NCBI RefSeq assembly: GCF_900112205.1
Contig: NZ_FOKW01000015.1
Coordinates: 1-64,000 of the forward strand
Source of the DNA: Natronobacterium haloterrestre
Lineage (GTDB): Archaea; Halobacteriota; Halobacteria; Halobacteriales; Natrialbaceae
Direction: 5' to 3'
Length of the DNA: 64,000 nt
Below, one piece after another: positions 34,951-43,859 of the stretch. A program made the translations under genes and the position numbers. Within the stretch, counting starts at the first letter, position 1; every line of letters begins with the position of its first letter. The notes under the pieces were generated by a model. That model was not told the DNA's origin. It saw nothing but the letters and a program-made list of their open reading frames with translations, and ran no database searches.

Positions 34951-35630
34951 CGCGAACCGATACGGCAACCACGAGGACGGCTGCGGTCGCCGATGCCCAG
35001 GCCGATCTGTACGGCCTGCTCGCGGCGATACTCGACGGCGAAACGGACGTCCTGGCAACAGTGATGCAGGACGGCTCGCTCGTCGACGTCACGGCGACGC
35101 TCCCCGTCGATATCGACGCTGCCCCCCTCGAGTGCAAAGAGGTGGACGAGGACGCCCTGAGGATCGCCTACGACAACTTGTTCGTCGTTCCGGGACCACA
35201 GTACGTCCCGCCGGTGGCCTCCGCACACCGTGACCAGCCTTCGGAGGCGTTCGAGTCGGATTCACCGTTCCACGACGAGGGGTCGGCAGGCGAACTGCTC
35301 GGCGACCCGGCCTCGGAGATGTCGTCGCTGTACGATCGAGCGGGCGTCCGTCCAAGCTACGGCGACTTCCCCGATCACGTCGCGGCTCAACTCGAGTTCC
35401 TCGCTGCGGTCACACGGCTAGAAGCGCAGGCCCTCGAAACGGGTACCGACGACCGCCTCGAGCGGTTCCGGACGTACCAACACGAGACGCTCGAACAGTT
35501 AGGCTGGCTCGATACGTTCCACAGGGCGGTCGCAGCTACCGACGGTCCTGACGGCGTCTTTACAGCCCTGGTCACAGTGGCACGGACCATCACGGCCTGG
35601 CACGCTCGCGACTACTCCATGGCCGAGTGA
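34947..35630 (+). CDS. TorD/DmsD-type chaperone of the molybdoenzyme
   Basis: A 227-residue, mainly helical protein. AQADLYGLLAAILDGE at the start, RIAYDNLFVVPGPQYVPPVASAHRDQ in the middle and DHVAAQLEFLAAVTRLEAQALETG are characteristic of TorD-family chaperones, which hold the Mo subunit until cofactor insertion and Tat export. The ATG overlaps the stop of the catalytic gene (ATGA). The longer ORF to 34095 is a shadow. It closes the operon. Confidence 0.87.
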   Translation: MTRTDTATTRTAAVADAQADLYGLLAAILDGETDVLATVMQDGSLVDVTATLPVDIDAAPLECKEVDEDALRIAYDNLFVVPGPQYVPPVASAHRDQPSEAFESDSPFHDEGSAGELLGDPASEMSSLYDRAGVRPSYGDFPDHVAAQLEFLAAVTRLEAQALETGTDDRLERFRTYQHETLEQLGWLDTFHRAVAATDGPDGVFTALVTVARTITAWHARDYSMAE

Positions 35631-35648
35631 GTGCTCTCCCGACGGCCT

Positions 35649-36794
35649 TCAGGCCGCACAGTTATTCGGCCCGAGTTCGAGTTCCGTCACTTCGGACCCG
35701 TCCTCGGGTGGTTCCGTGCCGGTGTTGATCTCGATGACGCGCTCGTAGTTCGGGGGTTTATCGGGCGCGTCGTCGACCAACCGGTCCACGAACTCGTCCT
35801 CGTCGAGTCCGAGGAGATCGAGATCAGCGTGAAGCTCACCCAGTCGGGCCCCGATCAGTTCGCCAGGCGATCCGACCTCGTATCGGTTGTCCTTCGTGAC
35901 GGATACGTGACCCGGAAGGATCCGCGTCTCGTCCGGTAGCTCGAGGATCGTTTCGTGGATCGATTCGTAGAGCAGTTCGGCACCGTGTGCTGCATCCTCG
36001 TCACCGAACTGTAACTCCGTCCGGCCGACGGACTCCACGAACAGGGTATCACCGGTGAGGAGCATCTCGCCCTCGACGAGATAGTTGACCATTTCGGTTG
36101 TGTGTCCCGGTGTGTGAAGCGTCTCGATCTCGATCTCCCCGAGTTCGAGCGTTCGACCGTCGGCGAGCGGTTCGTAGTCGTAATCGACTCCCCGTTCGCT
36201 CGCACGGTCACCGAGATGATACGGGACGTCGAGTTCGTTCGCCAGTTTGGGACCGCCCGAAACGTGGTCCGCGTGAACGTGGGTATCGAGGACCCGTTCG
36301 ATCGTGAGCCCGGCCTCCTCCGCTACGACCTTGAACTGGTCCGTCTGCCGTGTCGGATCGACGACGACTGCCGATCCGGCACGTTTCGAGCCGACGAGAT
36401 AGCCGAGGCAACCTTTCGCCCGACGCTGTAATTGCAGTGCGACGAGATCGTCGTTTTCCGTCTCCAGGGGAACGACTTCGTATACCTCGCTCCAGTCTTC
36501 CATGCCGCCTTTCACGACGGAGACGTCTTCGACCCCGTGTTGCTCGAGTCGAAACCCGAACGGCGTCGACGTGAGCCCTTTGCCACAGATGACGACTGTG
36601 TCGCCGTTTTTCGACTCCTCGACGGGCTCGAGGTGGTCGTCCGTGAACTCTTCTCTCGGATCGAACGGGACGTTCTTGGCGCCGTGGATACGCCATCCTT
36701 CGTAGCTGTCTTCGGGCCGGGTGTCAATGAGTGTGAACGATTCGTCGGAATCGATCAACTCCGCAAGTCGTTCGGAGGATATCTGGTCTACCAT
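35649..36794 (-). CDS. Rhodanese / metallo-beta-lactamase fusion protein (persulfide dioxygenase-like)
   Basis: A 381-residue two-domain protein. Residues 1-100 are a rhodanese domain with the active-site loop VVICGKGLTS. Residues 115-330 are an ETHE1/glyoxalase-II-like metallo-beta-lactamase fold with THVHADHVSG, a LLTGDTLFV aspartate and GHVS metal motifs. Such pairs handle persulfides and sulfane sulfur; note that the usual order in CoA-disulfide systems is MBL first, here it is rhodanese first. It is convergent with the molybdoenzyme operon and supports sulfur chemistry there. The promoter contains ATATTGTA. Confidence 0.87.
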   Translation of the reverse strand: MVDQISSERLAELIDSDESFTLIDTRPEDSYEGWRIHGAKNVPFDPREEFTDDHLEPVEESKNGDTVVICGKGLTSTPFGFRLEQHGVEDVSVVKGGMEDWSEVYEVVPLETENDDLVALQLQRRAKGCLGYLVGSKRAGSAVVVDPTRQTDQFKVVAEEAGLTIERVLDTHVHADHVSGGPKLANELDVPYHLGDRASERGVDYDYEPLADGRTLELGEIEIETLHTPGHTTEMVNYLVEGEMLLTGDTLFVESVGRTELQFGDEDAAHGAELLYESIHETILELPDETRILPGHVSVTKDNRYEVGSPGELIGARLGELHADLDLLGLDEDEFVDRLVDDAPDKPPNYERVIEINTGTEPPEDGSEVTELELGPNNCAA

Positions 36795-36989
36795 TGTGAT
36801 CTCTCTACAATATTGTCTGGGATCGGACCGCCGATAGGTCTCGGCCCTGCACAGGCACCCCTACTAGAACTCGCTCCATCGCTTCGTGCAGCTCCGATCG
36901 ATCCCGAATTGCGTCGTTCTCGTCGAACACGAAACGGCGCTCCACCGGTGGGCGGAACTACCAAGTCGATCACAGCGTGTCGTACAGGT

Positions 36990-37718
36990 ATGCCCGCCGC
37001 AGTCGTGACTGGCTCCTCGAGAGGGATCGGGAAAGCGATCGCGCGTCGCTTCGCAACTGACGGATACGACGTGGCCGTGAACTATCGGTCTAGCGAAGAC
37101 GCTGCCGAGGCGGTTGCTTCCGAGATCCGCGATTACGGGCGAGAAGCGATCGCCGTCGAAGCGGACGTCGCCGATCCTGACGCTGCTGGGCGACTGGTCG
37201 ATACCGCTGCCGACGCGTTCGGCGGCGTCGATCACGTCGTCAACAACGCCGGAATCGATCAACACGTCTACACTGACGATCTCGACCCGGATGACTTCGA
37301 TCGGATCATGGACGTCAACGTCAATTCCGCGTTCAACGTCACGAAAGCAGCGCTTCCGTATCTTCGTGACTCGACTGCTGACCCGTCCGTGACGAACATC
37401 TCTTCGATTCTCGCCCACACCGGTGCGGCGATCGAGTGCCATTACGCGTCGTCGAAAGGCGCGCTCCTTTCGTTGACTCGCAGTCACGCCCAGGATTTTG
37501 CGCCCGACGTACGGGTGAACGCCGTCGCCCCGGGCCACATCGAGACGGACATGACTGCCGATCGAACGCCAGAGGAGAAACGGGAGGAACTCGCCCGGAT
37601 TCCAGTCGAGCGGTACGGCCAACCCGAAGACATCGCCGACGCAGTTGCATATCTTCGCGACGCCACGTTCGTCACGGGCGAGACGCTGAACGTGAACGGC
37701 GGCGAACTGATGCAGTGA
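36990..37718 (+). CDS. Short-chain dehydrogenase/reductase (FabG-like)
   Basis: A 242-residue classical SDR: nucleotide motif VVTGSSRGIGKAIARRF, NNAG, an NISS segment with the catalytic Ser, and YASSK with Tyr and Lys, then PGHIETDMT. Family members reduce 3-oxoacyl thioesters or sugars/alcohols with NAD(P)H. ATG 36990 was chosen because the 186-residue upstream ORF part overlaps the opposite gene. Substrate unknown. Confidence 0.88.
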   Translation: MPAAVVTGSSRGIGKAIARRFATDGYDVAVNYRSSEDAAEAVASEIRDYGREAIAVEADVADPDAAGRLVDTAADAFGGVDHVVNNAGIDQHVYTDDLDPDDFDRIMDVNVNSAFNVTKAALPYLRDSTADPSVTNISSILAHTGAAIECHYASSKGALLSLTRSHAQDFAPDVRVNAVAPGHIETDMTADRTPEEKREELARIPVERYGQPEDIADAVAYLRDATFVTGETLNVNGGELMQ

Positions 37719-37909
37719 CGAACGCTCGGTGGGCCTCTCGTCGACCACCTCCGTCGTCTACACGCGACAGCACGCGTCTCTCGTGGTCGCTGGGTGCATT
37801 CCAGCGACTCTGTAAACACCTCGAGTTCGAGGACTGACTCGACTGGTAATGGTCCCGTTACAGACGTCGAGTGGCCCCTGCCCCTTCCCCTTCCCGACAA
37901 CCGAGACGC

Positions 37910-38812
37910 TCACCGAGCAAGGCGCTCCGTACCGAGCACCGACAGGTGGTCGTCGACGGTCAGCGACAGCGACTCCCCCTCGCATTGGTACGTGATTTCG
38001 AAGGTGTCTAGCGCTTCGTCCGGGGGAGTCACGTCGACATCGTCGAACGCAGGGAACGACCAGCAGTATCGTTCGTGGACGTTGATACCGTGGTCGATGT
38101 AGAAGCCGATGACGGAAGGATGTTCGAGGAGAACGTCGCTAACGCTCGAGTAGGCCGTCGCGCCGCACTGTTGGCAGTCGAACTCCACCGTCGCCGTACC
38201 AGGGTGTTCGGTCTCCTCGAGTTGCTCGTCGGACCGTATCGCACTCGAGTCGAACTCGTCACTCGACTTGACAGTCCGAGCGAGTCGGCCGTTACAGAAG
38301 ATACAGAAACCGGAATACTGTCGCTGGATCGTCGTTCGAAGGTGTCGGCTTGCGAGACGCGGAACGTCGGTATCTTCACAGTGGGCGAACACTGCTGGCG
38401 GGACTACGAACTCGTAGGTTGCACGACAGGACGTACACTCGACGGTTACGACCTCATCACGGTAGGAGAGTTGTTGTGTCTCGCCGCAGAATCGACACGG
38501 GTCCGCCAGTTCGATGGGTTCGATCTCGCCGCTCGTAGTGTATCTTCCGGACTCGATCGACCCGACCACGTGCTTGCCCGCTTGCGTGAGTTCGTAACCT
38601 GCCTCGGTCTTGCGGACGAACCGGTCCGTCAGTTTCCCCAGGTGGTAGTTGAACCGTCCTGAGTCCTCGACGCCCGTCGCATCCTGAAGCGTCGAAAAAG
38701 ACGCCGTTTCCTCGGGACGAGTCCGCAGGAACCGCAGGATGTTCACTCTGATGTCGTCGGCCAGGGCACCGAACACTTCCCCCAGGTCGTCCTCGGTGAA
38801 CTGCGTGGGCAT
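37910..38812 (-). CDS. ArsR-type regulator with zinc-finger-like C-terminal region
   Basis: A 300-residue protein. Residues 1-85 form an ArsR-like winged helix (LGEVFGALADDIRVNILRFLRTRPEETASFSTLQDATGVEDSGRFNYHLGKLTDRFV). Further on are three Cys pairs (CRFC, CTSC, CIFC, CQQC) that probably bind zinc, and a beta-rich tail. This matches a haloarchaeal DUF7351-type group; a paralogue is at 44770. Target unknown; the S9 peptidase gene follows on the other side of its start on the same strand. Confidence 0.82.
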   Translation of the reverse strand: MPTQFTEDDLGEVFGALADDIRVNILRFLRTRPEETASFSTLQDATGVEDSGRFNYHLGKLTDRFVRKTEAGYELTQAGKHVVGSIESGRYTTSGEIEPIELADPCRFCGETQQLSYRDEVVTVECTSCRATYEFVVPPAVFAHCEDTDVPRLASRHLRTTIQRQYSGFCIFCNGRLARTVKSSDEFDSSAIRSDEQLEETEHPGTATVEFDCQQCGATAYSSVSDVLLEHPSVIGFYIDHGINVHERYCWSFPAFDDVDVTPPDEALDTFEITYQCEGESLSLTVDDHLSVLGTERLAR

Positions 38813-38872
38813 GTGCAGACCTGTCTCCCGATCTACATACTGTTTACGCCTCCGGGTTGGACGTGGACCGAC

Positions 38873-40783
38873 CTACGAGACGTCGAGTCGGCGTCGGAGA
38901 AAACCATCGAGGATTCGATACATCCGGCGGCGCTGGCTCCTGTCAGTGGTCGCGTGTCCTTCCTTGCGAAGCTCGCGGTATTCGAAGTCACCGGTTTCCC
39001 CCTGATCGTATCCCTCCTCGAGTAACGCCTCACGAAACACCCTGGCCTGTGAGACCGGGACGCGGGGGTCGTTGACGCCATGGAGAACGAGCAACGGTGC
39101 ATCGAGGTTCGTGACGTGGGTAATCGGGGACCGTTCCCTGTAGAGCGCCTCGTTCTCTTCCGGAGTACCCAGGTATCGCTCCAACAACCCCGTCCGGTAG
39201 TGGGGCATGGTATCCTCGTAGTTGACCACCCAGTCGGTGATCCCCATCATTGCTACGCCCGCGTCGTAGAGGTCCGGATACTGGACGAGTTGCCAGTACG
39301 TGGAGTAGCCACCGTACGAACCACCGGTGACGGCGATTCGCTCATCGTCGATCCATTCGTGGGCCTCGAGGACGTGTTGGACCCCGGTCGCGATGTCGCC
39401 CTGTTCGGCACCGCCGAAGTCGTCGTACAGGCGTTCGATGAACTCGCGACCGCGCCCGACCGACCCCCGGTAATTCACCTCCAGCACGGAGAATCCCCGG
39501 GAAACGAGCAACTGGGTAAGCGTGCTGAACCGCTTGGCGTCTCGGCCCCGCGGTCCCCCGTGTGGCTTGACGACAAGTGGTGACGGCCGTTCCCCGGAGT
39601 CGTACAGCAGCGCACCGATATCGAGTTCCTCGTAGGGGTCGTGTTCGACCGCACGCTGTGGTGTATCGGGCACGCCGTCGGACCGGAACGTGAAGTACGT
39701 CGAGTCCGTGAACTCCGTCGGACTAAAGGGTCCGTATGCAGGTTCGAGGAGCGTTTCGACGTCATCCGTCGAGAGGTCGTACGCCAGCAGACTGCTCCGG
39801 GTCGTCGAACTTTTGTGACTCAACAGCACCCGCCCATCCGCGAGGACCGCGTCGTTAACGTGTCGTCGTTCGGGACGGATGGTGGCACTGAAGAAGGTGA
39901 CACCATCGGGGAGGCTCAGTTCGCGGTCTGTAACCGGGTCGTCGCCGGACGTATCATAGACAACGGGAACCGTCATACCATCCCTGTCACGAAGCACGAA
40001 CACCTCGTCGCCCTCCGGGTGGAACTGGATGGGAGTCTCCTCGTAGGTCCCGTCGCCGAGCCAGGTCGTTTCGGAGGTTTCGAGGTCGTATACACCCGGC
40101 CGGGTCCGACCGTCGCTGTCGTCACCGAGGAGGAGTCGCTCTCCTTCCGGCCCCCAGTCCGCGACCGTCGTTTGACTACCCGTCGTACCGCACTGAACGT
40201 TCCAGCTGTTCGTCCCGTCTGCGTCCATCACGTAGGTGTCGAGGTTCATCGGATCGCCTGTCTCGTCGGTGACGTATGCGATCCGATCGCCATCTGGCCC
40301 GAGTACCGCCCGCCAGACAGTCCGGCTGTGGTCGGTGAGCGCCGTCTCTCCACCCTCCTCGAGACCGTGGCGGTAGAGATTCATCTGGCCGTTTCGCGTG
40401 GAGTTGACCACGACGAACGATCCGTCCGGGGCGATAGCACACAGTTCGTTCTTTCCATCCGAACGGACCACCGGATCGAGGCTGCCGGTCGCGTCCATCG
40501 CGTAGATGTCGTACTGCTCGTCGCCGGCGTCGTCGATGTGGACCAATACCCGGTCGCCATCGGCAGCCCAGCCTAGCGGAGCGTTGCCGTCTCTCGGCAC
40601 GTTGCCGTCGCTCCACTGTCTCCGGTTACCCGTTGTCACGTCGAGCACGTGGAGTTCGTTCCGACCGGTATCGTCGTAGTACAGCGCTACACGATCGCCT
40701 GACGGCGACACCGTCGGTCGGCATAGTGTCGGTAATGCCGCAAGCGCTTCGAGCGGATCGTCGACTGTTGCACTATCGTTCAT
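38873..40783 (-). CDS. S9 family (prolyl oligopeptidase-type) serine peptidase
   Basis: A 636-residue cytoplasmic peptidase. Residues 1-370 form a TolB-like beta-propeller with repeated DGDRIAYVTDE / PEGERLLLGDDSDG blades. The C-terminal alpha/beta-hydrolase has the nucleophile elbow GGSYGG, a late VLHGVNDPRVPVSQ Asp and the final KEGHATTD His. It resembles acylaminoacyl/dipeptidyl peptidases that trim peptides. No signal peptide. Complete for the family. Confidence 0.9.
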   Translation of the reverse strand: MNDSATVDDPLEALAALPTLCRPTVSPSGDRVALYYDDTGRNELHVLDVTTGNRRQWSDGNVPRDGNAPLGWAADGDRVLVHIDDAGDEQYDIYAMDATGSLDPVVRSDGKNELCAIAPDGSFVVVNSTRNGQMNLYRHGLEEGGETALTDHSRTVWRAVLGPDGDRIAYVTDETGDPMNLDTYVMDADGTNSWNVQCGTTGSQTTVADWGPEGERLLLGDDSDGRTRPGVYDLETSETTWLGDGTYEETPIQFHPEGDEVFVLRDRDGMTVPVVYDTSGDDPVTDRELSLPDGVTFFSATIRPERRHVNDAVLADGRVLLSHKSSTTRSSLLAYDLSTDDVETLLEPAYGPFSPTEFTDSTYFTFRSDGVPDTPQRAVEHDPYEELDIGALLYDSGERPSPLVVKPHGGPRGRDAKRFSTLTQLLVSRGFSVLEVNYRGSVGRGREFIERLYDDFGGAEQGDIATGVQHVLEAHEWIDDERIAVTGGSYGGYSTYWQLVQYPDLYDAGVAMMGITDWVVNYEDTMPHYRTGLLERYLGTPEENEALYRERSPITHVTNLDAPLLVLHGVNDPRVPVSQARVFREALLEEGYDQGETGDFEYRELRKEGHATTDRSQRRRMYRILDGFLRRRLDVS

Positions 40784-41197
40784 GGATCGTTCTCCCGTTG
40801 AGGGGGGACGCCAATAATTGTAATCTGAAATATGTTTCTGTGGAGTTTCGCACAGAAGATTCCTTCACATCGGTCAAACGGTTTGTGAGGTATTCCTGGT
40901 ACCCCATCGATCAGGCCCGGACGCCACTCGTATCCATCACGCCGACGGTTGGCTTTCGAGACGGAATATCCCTGATTGGGCTAGGTCGACGATTCGGATA
41001 GTTGCCTGCTGTACCGGGAGGGCCGCCCGGAGCAGTCCGGCCGTCCCCTCGAGACCCGTGACTCGAGTGGCCGGAACCAAATCGATCACGCTCGTGTCGT
41101 CGTCTTGCTTTCGAGTGAGCCTGGTTCCTACCAAGCCCATCGCGCCACTCCGAGTAGTCGCGAGACCATCGGTGAATTCATCACGTCTGTGGCGGGG
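40784..41197. other. Intergenic region with a short unassigned ORF and a dispersed repeat
   Basis: No confident gene. A 67-codon minus-strand ORF (40937-41140) could be real, but no family was recognised. Within it, 41007-41055 matches 46285-46333 at 41 of 49 positions, so this is part of a dispersed, decaying repeat. Confidence 0.4.
41007..41055 (-). repeat. 49-bp dispersed repeat, copy A
   Basis: Aligns without gaps to 46285-46333 (41/49 identical by eye). On the minus strand it reads TGLEGTAGLLRAALPVQQ against SLEETAGLLWMAVTVQH in copy B. A weaker protein-level resemblance (LEGSLPVRPAVVRLSALAQQGI) occurs in a short plus-strand ORF at 50307-50489. Confidence 0.55.
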
Positions 41198-42088
41198 TCA
41201 ATCGGCCTCGCCCACTACTGCAGGTGGCGGACCGGTGGGCGCGAGATAATTCCGTCCATAGACGACGACAACCATCACGATAAGGCCAAGCCACACCAGC
41301 AGGCCAACGGCCGAGAGCCAACTAGGGGCGTCAGCTGTAAACTCGAACGCTGGCGTTGCGTTGAAAACAGCGTGACCGAGCATGACAACGGGAATCGTTC
41401 CGCCACTTCCGTTGAACAGCCAGGCGAATACTATAGCCATCAGGGTCATCACCAGCGGAAGGGCAACGAGAGCTCCGAGGCCGGCATTCTCGTACCCCGC
41501 ACCGGCTAACAACAACCATGGGTAGTGCCAGACCCCGACTAAGATGCCGATCATAATGGCGGCGATTAGCGCATCGTACCGTTCCTGCAGGCGTGGCTGG
41601 GCGAATCCTCGCCAGCCAAACTCCTCTAGCGACCCCGCAAACAACAACGTCACTCCGAAACTCACCGCGATTTCTTCGACGTGATCGAGTGCGACGGGGA
41701 CACCGAGAAGACTGCCGAGCACGTGGGGAGCGTCGGCGTAAAGAAACACAACGACGGCGGCGATTAGGTACCACTTTGGGTTCGTACGTGGGTCCCCAAC
41801 CGTCCGGAGCCACGGTCGAACATCGCCAGTAGACAGTTGACCGACGAGAAGTGCAGCGAGTAGCGGGCCCCAGGCAAATGGGATTTGCCAGAGCCGCGAT
41901 TCCCCGATTTGTTCCCCACCAATCAATACGAACATCAGGGCGAAGACGGCCCACGAGTAGAGGAATGTGATAGTAAAAAACGCACTCACTGGGTGTGCAC
42001 GGAAAGCACGTCCGATACGACCGTCGAGCATAGTTTTGGTGATACCTGGTCTTTCGCCTGTGTGAGACGTACGTGAACGATCGGACAC
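41198..42088 (-). CDS. CPBP family intramembrane metalloprotease
   Basis: A 296-residue protein with about eight membrane helices and the ABI/CAAX protease motifs EEFGWRGFAQPRLQ (Glu-Glu plus Arg), GVWHYPW (His) and LGHAVFNATPAF (His/Asn). These are predicted membrane endopeptidases, sometimes acting on prenylated or bacteriocin-like substrates. GTG 42088 is supported by a TATA box 27 bp upstream (42111-42120), consistent with a leaderless transcript; the internal ATG 42031 is an alternative. A second CPBP gene lies next to it. Confidence 0.86.
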   Translation of the reverse strand: MSDRSRTSHTGERPGITKTMLDGRIGRAFRAHPVSAFFTITFLYSWAVFALMFVLIGGEQIGESRLWQIPFAWGPLLAALLVGQLSTGDVRPWLRTVGDPRTNPKWYLIAAVVVFLYADAPHVLGSLLGVPVALDHVEEIAVSFGVTLLFAGSLEEFGWRGFAQPRLQERYDALIAAIMIGILVGVWHYPWLLLAGAGYENAGLGALVALPLVMTLMAIVFAWLFNGSGGTIPVVMLGHAVFNATPAFEFTADAPSWLSAVGLLVWLGLIVMVVVVYGRNYLAPTGPPPAVVGEAD

Positions 42089-42110
42089 GGATCACTATCC
42101 CCAATCAAGT

Positions 42111-42120
42111 CATATAAAAC
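42111..42120 (-). promoter_or_regulatory. TATA box for the CPBP protease gene
   Basis: GTTTTATATG on the minus strand, centred 27 bp before the GTG at 42088. This favours that start over the downstream ATG. Confidence 0.55.
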
Positions 42121-42164
42121 GAATTATTTGCACGTCGACAGCTCAAGGACCCCGGGATTGGAAT

Positions 42165-43025
42165 TCAGTCGGTCTCGTTGTGCTGAGAGTTCGTCACTAG
42201 TTCACTTTCTACGTTAGCCGCTTGATCTGATAGCGCTTCGTAACCGAACACGACGACGAGCGCTGTGACACAGATGACCCCGATAGGTCGTGTGGCCCAC
42301 AGAACGGTCTCACTGACTGTGTCTACGGATAACACGCCTGCATAGATTCCGATTGCGGAATTCATGCTTCCGTGAAGCAACATCACTACAACGATACTAC
42401 CACCCGTACTGTTGTACAACCACGTGAATAGTATTGAAAATAGGATTATAAACGGAGCGAACAGATAGAATGGACCGTTCGTCAACCCGAGCGGGAGGAT
42501 ATATACAGGAAGGTGCCATCCAGCCCAGACGATGCCGATAATGAGACTGGCCGAGAGCGCGTCGTACTGCTGTTGGAGGTGGGGCAGTAGAAAGCCTCGC
42601 CACCCAAATTCCTCGTTGCCGCCGCTGATGAGGGTCGCTGTTGGAAGTCCGGAAATAAATATTGCGACGCCGCGGCCGAGGTTTTCAATTCGAAAGGAGG
42701 CACCGAACAACGAGAGACTGATCGCGGCAACCCCGTAAACGAGGATCGGGACGAGAAGTGCCGCGAGATACCACCGTGAAGCGACCCGCCAGGAAAGTAT
42801 CGAGTGTAACCACTCTCGGATGTCTCCGCCCGCTGCGCGGACGGTTACTGCTGCGGCCACAGCTGGACCGAACACTCCAAGAAACACGATAGGAACGAAC
42901 GGGGTATCATCCGAAAGGAGAAGATACCCGCCGCCCCAGATCCCCCAGGAGAAGGCATACGTCAGCACTACAAACAGCATCGCCGGTCGATCACGGATAC
43001 GCCGTAGGACAGTGGTAGAGATCAT
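42165..43025 (-). CDS. CPBP family intramembrane metalloprotease (second copy)
   Basis: A 286-residue membrane protein with GNEEFGWRGFLLPHLQ, GWHLPVYILPLG and LLHGSMNSAIGIY, the three conserved CPBP motifs. It shares overall layout with the preceding gene, including the YDALxA segment after motif 1, which suggests ancient duplication. The gene upstream (43191) is on the same strand about 165 bp away. Substrate unknown. Confidence 0.86.
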   Translation of the reverse strand: MISTTVLRRIRDRPAMLFVVLTYAFSWGIWGGGYLLLSDDTPFVPIVFLGVFGPAVAAAVTVRAAGGDIREWLHSILSWRVASRWYLAALLVPILVYGVAAISLSLFGASFRIENLGRGVAIFISGLPTATLISGGNEEFGWRGFLLPHLQQQYDALSASLIIGIVWAGWHLPVYILPLGLTNGPFYLFAPFIILFSILFTWLYNSTGGSIVVVMLLHGSMNSAIGIYAGVLSVDTVSETVLWATRPIGVICVTALVVVFGYEALSDQAANVESELVTNSQHNETD

Positions 43026-43190
43026 TCCTCTGTACCGACTACCCCACTTGACCCTCTTGAGTGATTCAAGCCGACCCTCGTTTCAAGGAATTTGAATTGC
43101 TTCTTGGACCTCATATGTGGGGAATTCTGTATTATTGCCGTTTCGATTGTGCGTTCGGCAATACGTACTCCAACTGTGAGTCTCATCTTT

Positions 43191-43859
43191 TTAAACTATT
43201 TCTCCATCTTTATCTCGTCGCCAGCGTAGTTCGAGCCAGACGATGCCGACGAGGAAAACCGTCATGGCAATCGCGTCCACTGGAGTACCACTGTGAAACA
43301 GGGTTGCCAGTGGTGCACCACCGAGGAAGAGAACGGGCACAAGTGGTGCACCAGACTGACGGAGGAGGATACCGATCGAGGAGACAGCGATAACTGCTCC
43401 GATAGTGCCGAGGAATCCCAGCATTACGGACGGTATCCCTAACGCATCAATCGCTGCTGTCACTCCCTCCTGCTGTTCCGATGACAGCATATGTGCTTCG
43501 TGGGTCAATACTCCCGTTGCAACCCCGGCAATAGCCTCAAAGGCGATGTAGAACGTCAGGTAGATGGCGACACCGAGCCGTCCGATCATAGCTACCGGGC
43601 CAGTGTAGCCACTTAACAACACGTAGAACGATACCCCCAACAGACCGAGAAGGGGTAGCATGACGACGTGTAAGACCAACCACGTCCGGGATACCGGCAG
43701 AAGCGTATCGAGACCGCCGCTGCCGTCGGGATGGATAAAAAACAACGATCCAAGGAGGACTGGGGTTCCCATGAGGAGGAGCCACCGCCACAGATTCTTC
43801 TTCAGCGAAGGACCGGTGTCTCCGTTCAGGTCGGGGTGGAGAGCTTCGATTCTCGTCAT
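43191..43859 (-). CDS. Multi-pass membrane protein, operon partner of a methyltransferase
   Basis: A 222-residue protein with about six membrane segments, starting MTRIEALHPDLNGDTGPSLKKNLWRWLLLMGTPVLLGSLFF. The ATG overlaps the stop of the methyltransferase gene (ATGA, 43856-43859), so the two are translationally coupled. No family was recognised beyond general resemblance to haloarchaeal hypothetical membrane proteins. A lipid-related role is possible given the partner. Confidence 0.7.
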   Translation of the reverse strand: MTRIEALHPDLNGDTGPSLKKNLWRWLLLMGTPVLLGSLFFIHPDGSGGLDTLLPVSRTWLVLHVVMLPLLGLLGVSFYVLLSGYTGPVAMIGRLGVAIYLTFYIAFEAIAGVATGVLTHEAHMLSSEQQEGVTAAIDALGIPSVMLGFLGTIGAVIAVSSIGILLRQSGAPLVPVLFLGGAPLATLFHSGTPVDAIAMTVFLVGIVWLELRWRRDKDGEIV

